A DNA stretch of 64,000 nucleotides from Hypomesus transpacificus (lineage: Eukaryota > Chordata > Actinopteri > Osmeriformes > Osmeridae). Positions within the stretch are counted from its first letter, which is position 1, and each line of letters starts with the position of its first letter. A program made the position numbers and the translations under genes. Positions 24,753 through 37,142 of the stretch are shown one piece after another. The DNA lies in assembly GCF_021917145.1 (NCBI RefSeq), contig NC_061061.1, forward strand, positions 2,861,390 through 2,925,389, written 5' to 3'. Under the pieces are notes generated by a model that was not told the origin of the DNA, searched no databases, and saw nothing but the letters and a program-made list of their open reading frames with translations.

Positions 24753-27700
24753 TTAGTTGGTCCTCTGGATGGACTGCCCTGGGCGTGTTCTGCGCAGGAT
24801 TCTCATCAGGTTTCGAGACATAACGTATGGCTTCTGCACACTGCCGTCATTCCTCTCCAGGTCCTCCACTGTGGAAGCAAGAGGGCAAGAGTCTCTCTAC
24901 TCTGTTTGACTATATTCTATTTGAATCGACTCTAACCCATTCTGGTCTACTCGGCTACGATCTGCTCTGCTCGACTCTAACCCATTCTGGTCTACTCGGC
25001 TACGATCTGCTCTGCTCGACTCTAACCCATTCTGGTCTACTCGGCTACGATCTGCTCTGCTCGACTCTAACCCATTCTGGTCTACTCGGCTACGATCTGC
25101 TCTGCTCGACTCTAACCCATTCTGGTCTACTCGGCTACGATCTGCTCTGCTCGACTCTAACCCATTCTGGTCTACTCGGCTACGATCTGCTCTGCTCGAC
25201 CCTAACCCATTCTGGTCTACTCGGCTACGATCTGCTCTGCTCGACTCTAACCCATTCTGGTCTACTCGGCTACGATCTGCTCTGCTCGACCCTAACCCAT
25301 TCTGGTCTACTCGGCTACGATCTGCTCTGCTCGACTCTAACCCATTCTGGTCTACTCGGCTACGATCTGCTCTGCTCGACCCTAACCCATTCTGGTCTAC
25401 TCGGCTACGATCTGCTCTGCTCGACTCTAACCCATTCTGGTCTACTCGGCTACGATCTGCTCTGCGGTCCCCTTAGCGGAGTGGTACGTACTGAAGCACA
25501 TGTAGAGGGTGTCGATGCACATGCTGTAGACACTGAAGAAGCCCTGAGCGATGAGGTAGGCTGCCACTATCACCGTCTGCGTGAAGACACCACCAGGCAA
25601 GCTCAGTCACACTCAGTTCTCAACGCCACGACCAACACACCTACGCACACTCATCTTCACTGTGACGGGTTACAACTTACGATGCTGGGGACCCAGTAGT
25701 AGTTGAGCATGTTGGCTTGGAAGGCGTCCTCGGGCATGTTGATTCCACCCGAGAAGAAGAAGAATGCCGGCACACCTGTTAAGTCATAGAGGAGGAGTCA
25801 GGTGGCTGAGCGGTGGGGAATCGGGCTAGTAATCTGAAGGTCGCCAGTTCGATTCCCGGCTGAGCCAAATGACGTTGTGTCCTTGGGAAAGGCACTTCAC
25901 CCTACTTGCCTCGGGGGAATGTCCCTGTACTTACTGTAAGTCGCTCTGGATAAGAGCGTCTGCTAAATGACTAAATGTAATGTCATAGGTGAGTTCAATC
26001 GTCAAAAGGGGTGTTATGGTACATGCAAAATAAAGACTGAATGATTGTATGTTTGAGTTGGAAGTGAACATTAGGTCGGTTTTGACGTGGCCTTACCAAC
26101 TGCTGCGACCACTATGAGTTTGCAAAAGAACAAGAGCATGTCGGCCACACCGTCCAGTACTACCACCCTGTGGACAAGAGAGGTATTGCAAAATCGTAAA
26201 TGTAAATCCCTCAAACCCCTACAGATTCATTATTACATTTTCAACTGAAAATAGATGTATTATTACCGGCTAATGTTCCTCAACAGTAGTGCATAGGCAC
26301 TATGTGCTGACACAGCGAAGTTCTCGCCATACATAGCCATCTGAGGATTGTCCAGATTTAAAGACGACAAAGTAAGAGTTGATTCACATTTGCTTAAAAC
26401 ATTGAACAGGGACAAAAGAACACGCCTACTTCTAGCTGCTAAATCAAAGTGGACAAGTGAAAACTGACGAAACTGACCGCGATGAAGGCGTTCCTGCTGA
26501 CAAATTTGAGGAAGCCCTCCAAACAAATGGAGCAGGGCCGGAAGCAGGTCACCAGGAACCGAGCGCACGAGCCTTTGGAATCTACCAGAACATGACAGTA
26601 GAGGCATCCCTTCAACGGGTCTGAGGTATCAGCTGTGAACTCAGCAATGGTTTGCTATATCTAGGAGGGAGGGAGGAGGGAGGGAGAATGGAGGGAGGAG
26701 GGAGAATGGGTGTTTTAGTCCATACCACGGCACTTGCGGTCCAGGTATTCCATCAGAATCCTGGGGAGCTGGAAGAATAGGAGCGTTAGGGAGCCGATCG
26801 CCAGAGAGCCAACGTGATACCTATCGTAGACGGAAGCCAGAGCATGAAACAAACACACAGACGTTCGTTCACCTCACAGAGAAGGTTCTAGCACTCCGTT
26901 GATCCATCGCAACGTCGCAGCTAGCTTTGACACCAGTTCTAAGTCTCTCTCTTCGAGACGAGGTGAGCCTGGTATGAATCTAAGATCCAGTCCCTTACAG
27001 TTTGAGGTCTTACCGTAGCGTGCGGATGAAAGCATGGCTCAGGGAGAAGGCAGGGATGTCGGTGGGTTTGGTAAAGGCCCAGTAGTAGGATGAAAACACC
27101 CCAGCCAGGGTGCTCTGTCCCAAGGCAATGACAAAGTTGACACACCACAGGAAGGCAAAGACGTTGAAGAGCTGGAGGCTGACCAAGTTCCTCTGGAAAA
27201 AGCCTTCCTCGTCGTACTTGTAGAAGAGGCATCGCGCCGCGGGGCAGTCTGGGTATATTGAGGAGTCGAACGTCTGATTGGAGAGGAAAGAAAAGGAAGG
27301 ATATGAGGACACAAGGGTTTAAGGGGATTCACAAGGACGCTTAGCCCCACATGTAACTCCAAACATCGCCTGAACCATGAGCCCTGCTGTTTTACCTGTG
27401 GGCGGCAGTTTTGTGTTCCATTGATAAGATTGCATCCCGGCATGATGGTGTTATTCAGAGACACCACTCTGTATACAGGGATTCCGGAGGTTGCCAGGTA
27501 CAGAGCGGTTATCCCCCAGTAGGAGACACACACCACCACCAGCACAAAGGTAAACAGAGGGTATACAAGGGTGGACATCATGCAACCCACGGCCCTGCAG
27601 GAGCAACAGAGATATGATGAACTCGGATCAATTCAAGTGTTGTACTCTACTCCTGTACCTGTAAGGTCGACCTGTGAAAGCTGAATCCGGAATCTAACCT

Positions 27701-27847
27701 GCTGGACTCTTCGATGAGAGACACAGCTGTGACCACGCTCCTCCTGATGCAGCTGAGGACCACAAGGAGAATGAACTCCACCACACACAAGACGATCACT
27801 GGGGAGGGACAGAACGAAAAAGAGAGGGAGGAAGAGAGAGAGAGAGC

Positions 27848-27932
<85 letters not shown>

Positions 27933-30027
27933 GATAAAACCGCTGATGTTTCCAGCGAAACAAGAAAAATGTCAGCATTTAACACAATTGAAAATGAACT
28001 CACAGATGGCCAGCCAGGTCTCTTTAACTTGAAAGTAGACAGACATTTTTTCCTTGAACCTGAGGTCACCAATAGTCATTTTTGACTTGCTGAAATAGGC
28101 ATATTCTATGTAGCAGCGAAATATACCTAAAAGGAAAGGAAAAAAAACAAACATGACACTGGAATGGGAAATTAAGCTTACATACAATTGCAGTTGTAAA
28201 GCACTGAATACTTTTTTTCAGGTCTGAAGCTTTGTGGCATCACACTTACCATAGCCTCCCATGGCTAGCACTCCCAGGATAAGCACCCAGACCAGGACAA
28301 AGGCCAGATACCTCAGCAGCAACAGGAAGACCAGGCTGACGACCATGGCTACTATCATACCACTGAAAGCACAGCAAACAACCATTCTGTAGCCATCTGT
28401 ACCATGTGAGACACGACAACAAATCTTTTTTTTCAGACTTACAGTAATATCCAGTACCAGGACGAAGCAAAGTCTTCAAATATCCTAACTCCCACGGCTT
28501 TGGTATTATAGCCTGTTATTAGGGAGCTTGAGGTAAAAAAAGGTAATGTTTAGGGTATACATACACTTAATAAAGAGGTAGGTCATTGTCATCATCACGA
28601 CTATCACATACACCTGTTCTACGTGTAAGTTTTGTGGGTGCAGGGTTATCTACCGTATGGCTGTGGTAATACTGGTAACAGTTTCGTTGACATTGGCCTT
28701 TCCAGGCAAAGTGAAGTTGGAGGGCATCTTTCTTAGAGCAGCAAGAGTGGGTAAACATCTCCCCAAAGCTGAGTGGGATCCACGTCATATATTAGTCCTC
28801 TCAGATATGTATTTGATTATCCATGAAAGAATACACAATTACACCACTTTACCTGGTTCACTTGGGATATAGAAGGACGGGCAAAGTTCCTGATCAAGGA
28901 TGTCTTGGACTGTCTAAACAATAAAAGAGAAGCTTCAACATGCATGGTCAAATCACATGTTATTTGTATGGTCCTGGTCCAATGACTCAATTGATAGCAC
29001 TACAATCGATTCCAGTGAATGCACTGTACCAGTGTTGTCCCTGCCAGGTCAAAGTTGGGGTCGCAGTACTGCCGCGGGAAGAAGTCCATGGGGATGGCAC
29101 CTGCTTCATAAGCAGCTTCTGGTAACATCCAGTACTGTGAGGGACACTTTGTGACGCACACCTGCCGAGCAAGAGAGACCACGAGTGAACAAGTGAGTGA
29201 GTGAGTGAGTGAATGAGTGAGTGAGTGAGTGAGTGAATGAGTGAGTGAATGAATGAGTGACTTGACTGATATCACCTGTGTTGTAGGGCACTGACGACCA
29301 TTCAGTGCTGCAGCCATCGTATTGGTAGTGGTGACACACTTCAGTATGTCCAGATAGAACATGCTAGGCTTGTTCCTGAAAACACAAAGTACAATGTCAC
29401 AACTGAATGATAGGTATACTAACAAGCAAAATGCCTGTGTTGTATCTCCTGTACACCATATTGATTGACTACTACCTACAGTAGATACTCACACATTCAT
29501 ACCGGTACCACAGAACATTCCAGTCGAGTTCCTGGGGAAGAGAACATGGCGAGGGTCTCCAAACAGCCAAGCTGGGGGACAGGGAGAGAAAGGGGGTTAT
29601 TATCTCTAAATGGTTAGGGCTTATTGCTATGAGATGGAGTGATACCACTCCAAGAGGAAATTATCTGAAAATGTTGAGCGGTCATACCCAGAATTCCCAC
29701 AACCATGTAGGCAGCAACTGTTGCCACGAAGAGAGTACAACAGGCCACATCTGTGCAATGTCTGTAAATAAAGTTGCAAAATGAACTCAAAATAGTGTCT
29801 GACTTATAACTGCCCTTAATTTGTAGCCTAATACGACCAGTAGGCGACCATTCTAAACAAACCTTTTACGGATCAGTCCAGAAAAGAGAGGGTCATAAGG
29901 GCCTGGAATAAAAAAGCCGAGGATACGGTTATGATATATGATTAGGTTGTAGGAAGAGTTCAAGGTGTCGTATTTTCAAAACGCACAATGCTAGAATAAT
30001 AAACTCACCGTGATTCACTGGCTTCAT
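24753..30027 (-). CDS. slc44a4: Choline transporter-like protein 4, SLC44A4 (21 exons, 709 aa)
   Basis: Exons in transcript order: 30009-30027, 29863-29902, 29688-29761, 29493-29571, 29276-29375, 29030-29161, 28853-28913, 28654-28768, 28443-28526, 28250-28362, 28004-28126, 27699-27798, 27396-27594, 27014-27273, 26726-26820, 26478-26572, 26267-26340, 26097-26167, 25681-25775, 25492-25576, 24753-24868. They total 2,130 nt in frame; human SLC44A4 is 710 aa. It is a plasma-membrane solute carrier of the CTL family, with the human protein known to carry thiamine pyrophosphate. Seen: the short cytosolic N terminus ([12 protein letters not shown]), first membrane helix, a large Cys-rich extracellular loop with N-glycosylation sites (NFT, NET), [13 protein letters not shown] opening the membrane core, [39 protein letters not shown] and the C-terminal EDLERNDGS. 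All are in the family order, with no damage seen. Confidence 0.95.
24926..25465. repeat. Minisatellite: 12 copies of a 45-bp unit in the last SLC44A4 intron
   Basis: Twelve head-to-tail copies of a 45-base unit (beginning TCGACTCTAACCCATTCTGG) are almost identical. Most differences are a T/C change early in the unit (GACTCTAA or GACCCTAA). It fills the intron between SLC44A4 exons 25492-25576 and 24753-24868. The near-identity implies recent expansion or continuing homogenisation. Confidence 0.97.
25795..25983 (+). mobile_element. tRNA-derived SINE, copy 4 (SLC44A4 intron)
   Basis: Same family as the copies at 3391, 13201 and 20771. The head, TTGTGTCCTTGGGAAAGGCA body and GTCGCTCTGGATAAGAGCGT tail are all present, ending in TGACTAAATGTAATGT. 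Confidence 0.9.
27832..27928. repeat. (AG)n microsatellite in an SLC44A4 intron
   Basis: A nearly pure AG run of about 90 bases. It creates long Arg/Glu and Ser/Leu open frames that are not genes. Confidence 0.95.
29188..29260. repeat. (GAGT)n microsatellite in an SLC44A4 intron
   Basis: A tetranucleotide GAGT/GAAT run lies between exons 29030-29161 and 29276-29375. It ends only about 16 bases from the donor of the latter exon. Confidence 0.9.
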
Positions 30028-31086
30028 TTTACCGCTGTTGCGGAGAGGACGACACATTTATTAACGGTTTTGCAGGTAAAAACGTCCTCATACAGATGAA
30101 GTTAGGCCCCTGTTTAAGGAGTCCAGCTGTGATCTAACGGAGAGATAAATGTGAAATCTCAATTTACCGTGATAACCCACTATGACGCAATAGACGTGTA
30201 CGTTGCCAAAGCAACACAAGCCGTGTTCATAGACATAATAAAGAGTCTATAATGGCCGTGTTCACACTTGACTAATTTTTTTAGAAAAAAGCGCTGCTCA
30301 GCGTCGTTTTTTGTCACTGCTTAGTAGCCCCAATGCACCTGTGTGTTAGCAAAGAGTAGCTATAGAAGCACAATATAAGTTCTTCGGTGTTTGTTGACAC
30401 TGTCAATGTCAAACAAAGTATCCATTGTATTTAATATTACATAAGAAAATGTGTTCTATCCGATATACCCAACTTGTAGTCATCATACCCCTGACCTTGC
30501 ACCCCGGTGATAGCCGTACAGTATGGGAGATCGAATGAAATTGCCTACTGACTGTGTAGGCCTACAACTTGTCTTTTTTTTTGTTTAGCATACAATACAT
30601 TACAACTAACCAAGAATCCCGTGTATCTCTGGCTATTGGTTTTTGTGGACCAATGTAGAATTTATTTTTATTATAATAATAATTGTTCGTCGGTTTAAAA
30701 GTTTGTGTCAGAGATATTTTAATCGGAACTAGCCTATGTTGTTTGTCTGTAACCTATATAGTCTACTACATAATTCACTATTAACTGGTTCATTACTGTA
30801 CAAACAAAATATTCCTACCCCAATACAGGCCTATATGCGGTGGATACAAAAATGTTTGTCCATAATTTGGAGACAAAAACGAAAATTACGAACTATTATT
30901 AGTCTGATGGTAAAAGTAGCTTAGACATTTTTTTTTACTTTTGACTATCCTTTTTCTTTCTTTCTTTTCTTCTTTTCTGTTTTTTCTTTTTTTGCTGTTG
31001 CGTAAGTGGTGAAAGAACGTTGATAGGAGGGGATGCTAGCAAGACTTACTAACACAGGAAATACATTTCAAGAAGATAAGATAGAA
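30028..31086. other. Divergent intergenic region between SLC44A4 and an Ig-receptor gene
   Basis: The two flanking genes read outward from this AT-rich kilobase, so it should hold both promoters. A pyrimidine tract rich in TTTC and CTTTT lies at 30945-30995. I see no gene, repeat unit or clear TATA box. Confidence 0.5.
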
Positions 31087-33349
31087 ATGGATTTCTTTTT
31101 GATGCTGTGTCTCTGCTTTATAGTAGTTGGGCATCAGTCCTCAGGTAATTTATTTTTAATCAACTAAACATAATTTAAGGTTTCATATTTATGAACAATG
31201 AAACAATACTCTTTGTTCCACATTTCTTAGGTCTAACAACAATGTTTGCTTCAGTGGGTGGTAGTATTTCCTTACCTTGTGGTTCAACCTCACCAACGTA
31301 CTGCTCTTCTGTTAACTGGAAAATGAAAGAAGGGCAGAGTGGCATCCCCAAATTTGTGGTCAAATCAGGAAAAATTACAAACCAAGAACAAGCCAGTCGA
31401 CTGACAGTTGCACAGGACTGTTCACTGCAAATTCATCATCTTAACATGTCGGATGGAGTACTTTACATTTGTGAAGATACAGAAACCAGATCAGAGATCT
31501 CACTTGAGCTTCTAAAAGGTATGTGATGTCCCTTAAATCGAACACATATACAGTACATTGGTTTTTATTTGTAGAGTAATAAGATTTTTTTTCTTTTCTC
31601 CAATATATTTAGTTGATCTGGTGCCTGCAGAGAAAACAGACATTCTGCTTCAGTGCTACTTGAATAACTATAATGGAAGTCCCTTTTGTAACGAAACAAT
31701 TACACAAGAGATGAAGTGGCTTAACGAAGACGAAACAGAGGTAATTGGAACAAGATTTCGGACAGATAAGAAAAATGCTTGTTTTCATACACTGTTCATC
31801 ACACCCAAGAAGTCAGACCATCACAGGAAATGGACATGTCAAGTAACTGATATTAATGGCATTAAAACCAGCTACAGTTACACCACATCAATTCCAGGTA
31901 GGCTACTTATCCAAATCTTTATAACGTATAATTTAGTCAATATTTAAAACTACGACAACTTCCAAGCAGTTCACAACTGTTCTGTCTCTGCCTTTCAGAT
32001 GGTATTGAGGAAGTGTTTGCTGTGGTTGGTGAGTCAGTGTCACTTCGCTGTGACAATGCATCCTCTCTGGTCAAAGGTAGCAGTCCATGGTGGAGAAGGA
32101 AAAGTGAACAAGAAAGTGCATTGGTCCGTCTATCTGAATCAGAGACTGTTACAGCAGGCTCAAGGAGGGAGATACCTGAAACCCATATGAACCATGATTC
32201 CTCCTTAGTCATCAACAAAGTGAGACCACTGCATTCTGGGTATTACACATGTTCACTCCTCAATGTATCCCTCAACAGAATCAAACTACACACATTAGAG
32301 GGTGAGTGTTTAGGGATTCTCACTCCAATTTAAGGTTGTTAAGATGTATTGAGAAAATAGCTTAACATATCTTGTTTATCTTCCCAGTAACGGCAGAGTG
32401 GGCTTCTCCAGGTAGAAAAAATCTCACCTTGACCTGTTTGCTCATGTGTGGGGGAGCATGTGGACAAGACCTCAATTTAACTTGGGCACCCAGTAACCCA
32501 GATGCAAAGCTGAGTACAAGAAAAGACCATGAAACCCTGGTGTCTACATTCTTCCTGCCAGATCCAAAGAGCAATGAGTCAGCCTTCTGTTCCGTGTACA
32601 GAGAAGGGGTCAAAATGGCGACGAGAAAGTGGCCCTTTCAAGAGAGTGAGATCATATAGATGTACATCTGGACACATTTGACCTGTTTTAAACTAGATTC
32701 CTTTTCTGTTTCTTCCATAACTAGACAATTTAGTCAGATATCACTTGTGTAATCGGTGTTCTCTGATGCAGATCGAACAGTGATTTTGGTTGCTTGGTTA
32801 GTCCCTCTTCTGATCTTACTGCTGTGCCTGGTTGGAGGGAGTGTCTACTATTTGAGGAAGAAGTTCAGGAGAGCTACAGGTCTGTGGGTTTTTGCTTACT
32901 CAACGTTTTCTCACTTTCCTGAAACAGATGTGTAAACTGTAGAATAAGTAGGATACAGGCAAAACATTGTTCAAAAGACTGATACGGTGAAATTTATTTA
33001 TGTATTTGTCTCTTTGTAGAGGAAGCACAGGGTTCTATTGGAATGGTAAGTTGACTTGTTTGTAGAATAGGAAAAAGAGTGCAATGTACAATAACAAAAT
33101 GCACACTATGCCACAACAATTTGGTGTGATTTAATCACACCAAGTTGTGATTAATACCAGCACAATTTGCTGGTACTAATCATTTTGAAAACTGCTTCAG
33201 TGACGTGTGTATTGCTGATCTGTTCATGACAGAGCCATGTATATGAAGTTGTTCTTGACGGACTACCACCCAATTCACAGCAACCAAGAAGAGAAGCAAA
33301 CAGTACAGATAACATTTGTAGTTATGATCTTTTACAAGCTGTGAACTGA
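31087..33349 (+). CDS. Type I membrane immunoglobulin-superfamily receptor with four Ig domains (8 exons, 480 aa)
   Basis: Exons: 31087-31144, 31231-31518, 31613-31897, 31999-32301, 32388-32645, 32772-32879, 33020-33045, 33233-33349, in total 1,443 nt in frame. Exon 1 is a signal peptide (MDFFLMLCLCFIVVG). Exons 2-5 each encode one Ig-like domain. Domains 1 and 3 look V-like (SVGGSISLPC...LYIC and VVGESVSLRC...YYTC). Domains 2 and 4 look C2-like (ILLQCYL...RKWTCQV and LTLTCLL...AFCSVY). Exon 6 is a transmembrane helix (VAWLVPLLILLLCLVGGSVYY) in 21 residues or so followed by RKKFRR. The tail has two tyrosines in YxxV and YxxL settings (HVYEVV, SYDLL), resembling SH2-docking or weak ITIM-like sites. 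The V-C2-V-C2 order recalls CD4/LAG3-type proteins, but orthology is not established. Likely an immune-cell surface receptor; ligand unknown. AATAAA at 33662-33667. Confidence 0.85.
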
Positions 33350-33506
33350 ATGTCATATTATGTCTTATGTTGTATACACTGTCTAAATATCATTAACCAG
33401 AACCTGGGAAATTACATTTACACAAACTGGACAACAATGAAATTGTTTAAAATTAAAGTGTTCAAAAGTGTTTTTGAAAGAAATACGTATTGGCACACTT
33501 TCTACA

Positions 33507-35533
33507 CTAGAAATTACACTTTGGAAAGAATGTCTTGGAACACTCATAGTAACATGTCAAAGAAAGGCAGAAGTGCAGTTCATCCTTTTCACTCGTATAT
33601 AACTGCAGAAAAAAAGATGAATCGAGATTATGTTTACTCATAAAAGAATGATCAAATACACAATAAAAAAAGGAAAAAGGTTTGATATTGTCAGAGTTAT
33701 GATTTGGAAACTCACAGGTACACACGCTCTCCTCTTGGTCAGTCGGCAGAGAATAGTCTTCATTGACCACTAATATTGTGAGAAAAGAATATGGACATTA
33801 AGTGGCCCACCTATCTTGAGATTGTAGACAAATTGATTCATTATTTTTTTATTATTAATCTGACCTGAAACTGGGACTTCTGAAAATTCGTAGTGGTGGT
33901 TTGGCCATGTTGAGGCATCTGCTTGATACACAGTGGACAGAATAATGTATTTAAAAAAAAAACATTGTACTAATTTAGCTTTTATCCAAAGCAATGTACA
34001 AATAGTGAACGTAGAAAGCGAAGCAGCATTTATATAATAACAATATACGTTGCCAAATCCCTCAGCAAATTTGTAAAGTAAATTGCTGTACATCACATTT
34101 CAGGGGTCATGCAGTACCTGTGTGTCCAGTGGTCTTCCATCTGCAGTACAGTCCCACAATCAGTGCAATGGCAGGGATGACGGTAACACTTGAGACCACG
34201 AGAGTTACAACCCAACCGCTCGACTCAGTCTGCACACTTACGACAGTTTCACTTAATGTGGCTGCAAAGGTGCGTGTAGCTGTCGAGAACAGAGCTGTTT
34301 ATGACCAAGTTGGAATTAATTGCTTGTGAAAACTCCATGTGTTTTCTTTATACACATGGAGCAAAACACGTTTTCCAAAAGGGCCGTGTAGTCCTTCTTT
34401 CGCTTCCTCAAATAACTCAAACTAAAAAGTCAACACATGTCTACCTTGTGCTGTGATCACCATTGTTGTCTGTGTTGACAAAGTCGAAGTGTTCGGTTCG
34501 TCCTTTTCTGCGAGATGACAGAGCATTGTGTACAGGGCCCATTGCACTACTACATGTTCACTTGACATTATTACAAGGCATCATTGAGTAAGACTGTATT
34601 TGAAAATACTGTACTCACGTTTCACTTGCAGATTCACTTCAGAGCATTGCTTCTTTTGCCCTACATAGAAAGTACATCTGAACCACATATTAGAAGCCTC
34701 CCCAGAGAGTATGACTAATGATGCATCCCCTGCTGTGATGTTCCGGAACCTCCCTTTTCCATTTGCGGCTGTTGCAGAGTTCAGACTGGACTCCGTACTT
34801 AGACTTGAGAACTCAAGGATTGGTTTCATTGTCTCTCCTTTAATCTCTGACCAGGAGATGTTTCCTCTTGTGTAAAGTGGACAAGGCAAAGTAGCTGTGG
34901 AAAATGGGAGCAACTTCACACTTCCCAGCACTTTGCAATCTTTAGAAGAAGAGAATCGGGTTCAATCTGTACATACTTTATTCATGATAAGATCATTCAT
35001 ATTCAAGGATGATCATGTTTGAATATGCAAATTTTGTTTGTCGACGATGTATTGTTTTACCTCTCAATTTCAGAGTGAGGTTGGTTGTCAAATCACAAGA
35101 AAATCCTTCACAGACTTGGCAGATATAGTCTCCTTCTTGAGGCTCATCTGCTGCCTTCAGAGTCAGGTCTCCATTGAAGTTCAAGGCTTTCCCAACTCGT
35201 TCCGAATCTGGGACCACAGAGAACGTTGAACTACCAACGGTCTGTTTCATCCATCTGACACGAAACCAGCTCTGTTGTGATCTGGGAGTTCTCAGAGTAC
35301 AGGGGAGGACGGCATCTTCTCCCTTAGTGGCTCTGATCACCTGCAACCCCTCACCTTCATGAGAAGGAGAAGGCAGCACTTTGAAAGCAGAACAAACCAT
35401 GCTTACAAATACATCTAACAATGATTCCTTGTTTTTTCTTGTCTAGACAATGCACTCATCAACTCTCCAGACAGTACTTACCAATGCATCCTGATATCAG
35501 CATCAGTAGCACTAACATTGATGACTTTGCCAT
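33507..35533 (-). CDS. Type I membrane immunoglobulin-superfamily receptor with two V-like domains (7 exons, about 410 aa)
   Basis: Exons in transcript order: 35482-35533, 35061-35378, 34619-34939, 34445-34507, 34118-34279, 33865-33918, 33507-33769. Exon 1 encodes a signal peptide (MAKSSMLVLLMLISGC). Exons 2 and 3 each encode an Ig-like domain (ATKGEDAVLPCTL...GDYICQVC and STATLPCPLY...MWFRCTF). A Thr/Ser-rich stalk follows, then a membrane helix (VVTLVVSSVTVIPAIALIVG) and a short tail with tyrosines (HHYEFSEV, NEDYSLP). The sum is 1,233 nt in frame, but the last exon has an inner donor (ACCT|GTGAGT), so the true C terminus may differ. It resembles CD276/NCR-like or fish immune-type receptors only in general plan. 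No ortholog is named. It converges on the four-domain Ig gene. Confidence 0.75.
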
Positions 35534-35539
35534 TGTCTG

Positions 35540-36090
35540 TGTATGTGGACTCATGATTCAATTACACATCTAGTCTACTCCTGTTAGAACTCCGCCTATT
35601 CCCACTTCTACATTTCACAAAGTTGGTCTTTATGGTCTAGTTTCATTATGAATTCACACACTGGAAATAAAATATTCAGTACAACATGAGAAGCATGTAG
35701 AACTATGCTGTATCTACATATCCTATACTCCTATCTTTGAAAGGTTTTTAAATGAATACACCTTAGAGACGTAATTTATTGAGTAGGCTCCTACCCGAGC
35801 AGTACGTTACTTGTATTGTAGTGTCACCTAGTGTTAGAGAGGTTAGAGAGACTACTGTACAAGTGGCAATGGCCAATTAGAATTCAGAATAAGTTTGGAT
35901 CGCAAAGTAGTTTACACAAGGAATTCACTTTGGTGGGCAGGTTCATACACATACAGTGTAAGAATATTTAAAAAGTAAGACATTTGACCAAATTTACCAA
36001 AAAAATACTGACAGAAGCGTGCTAAATAAAATATGAATATAAAGTAAAATATTGCAGTGAGGTTTTGTGATAGAGGAGCGTTGATGTAAC
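35540..36090. other. Intergenic, AT-rich, no gene seen
   Basis: Upstream of the minus-strand Ig gene, so it should contain that gene's promoter. No open frame, repeat or site was convincing. Confidence 0.5.
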
Positions 36091-36092
36091 GC

Positions 36093-36740
36093 TCAGCATT
36101 TTATACGTGAGTTAGTGTCAATTGGGGGTCCTGGCCCTTGTTGATGAGGCCTGCTGCAAATGGAAAGAAACTGTTCTTGTGAGGTGAGGATGGACTCAAT
36201 GATGGCCGTGTAGAAGTGCACCATTGGCAGGTTGAACTTCTTCAGCTGCCGCAGGAAGTACATCCTCTGTTCTGCTTTCTTGGTGAGGGAGCTGAAGTTC
36301 AGTTCCCACTTCTCACACAGGTCTTGGGAGAAGATAGTGCCCAGGAAGCGGAAGGACTGTACTGTGTTGACTGGGGAGTCACACGGGGTGATGGGGGTGA
36401 GAGGGGCTGGGTTCTTTCTGATGTCCACAACCATCTCCACTGTCTTAAGAGCATTGAGCCCCAAATTGTTCTGGCTACACCAGGTCACCAGGTTACCAGC
36501 TTCCCACCTATAGTCAGACTCATCCCCACCGGAGATGAGCCTAATGAGAGTGGTGTCGTCCACAAACTTCTGGAGTTTGACGGACTGATGACTGGAGGTG
36601 CAGCTGTTGGTGTACAGGGAGAAGAGCAGAGGTTAAAGGACGCAGCCCTGAGGAGATCCGGTGCTGATGGACTGGGAGTCAGTGTTTTCCCAGCTTCCCG
36701 CACTGTTTTCTGTCTGACAGTCTGGGATCCACCTGCAGGA
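36093..36740 (-). mobile_element. Decayed non-LTR retrotransposon RT fragment
   Basis: Minus-strand pieces read GSPQGCVL (RT motif B) and then, in another frame, DDTTLIRLISGGDES (the catalytic motif C region). The thumb-like segment WCSQNNLGLNALKTVEMVVD follows. A stop and frameshift separate them, so it is a dead 5'- and 3'-truncated copy. The family differs from the LINE at 1-1600, whose active site is YADD. Confidence 0.8.
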
Positions 36741-37041
36741 GTTGTTGTAATAAATGTATTTTGATTCCCTTATGAAACTCATGAATTGTCTATTATGTAA
36801 AACATTGATACTCAAAAGACATTCCCATAATCAGATCTATTTAACCATTCTCATAGTTAGGCCTATTATTCACATCTTGCCAAGTATATCCTTTCAGATT
36901 TGATGCATGGCATCTTCCCTTGCTAAGGAGCTGGGACATAGCATGGGGTCAAACTAGGCTTTATGAAGGTACAAACTGTTGTAAAAACATTACCACTGAG
37001 AGGAACAACGTGACTTACCACATGCTAACTTTAGAGTTCTG

Positions 37042-37050
37042 CACTTCCTC
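37042..37050 (-). promoter_or_regulatory. Candidate PU.1/ETS site upstream of AIF1
   Basis: CACTTCCTC reads GAGGAAGTG on the minus strand, the core of the PU.1 (SPI1) myeloid motif. It lies about 95 bases before the AIF1 start codon, and AIF1 is a macrophage/microglia gene. This is a motif reading only. Confidence 0.35.
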
Positions 37051-37142
37051 CTCCTCTTTGACTCTGAGTGTTCATGAAGTAACATTCATATACCCTGCTT
37101 GCTGCAAATTGTATATAAATCACCAAAGAGAAGAAAACTGAA

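Noticed and set aside
24827-25699. A 290-codon plus-strand open frame with 12 copies of a 15-residue repeat
   Set aside because: It is produced by the 45-bp minisatellite, whose unit is a multiple of three. It lies in an SLC44A4 intron and covers SLC44A4 exons antisense.
27647-28085. Open frames rich in REREREREK or SLSLSL
   Set aside because: They arise from the (AG)n microsatellite in an SLC44A4 intron.
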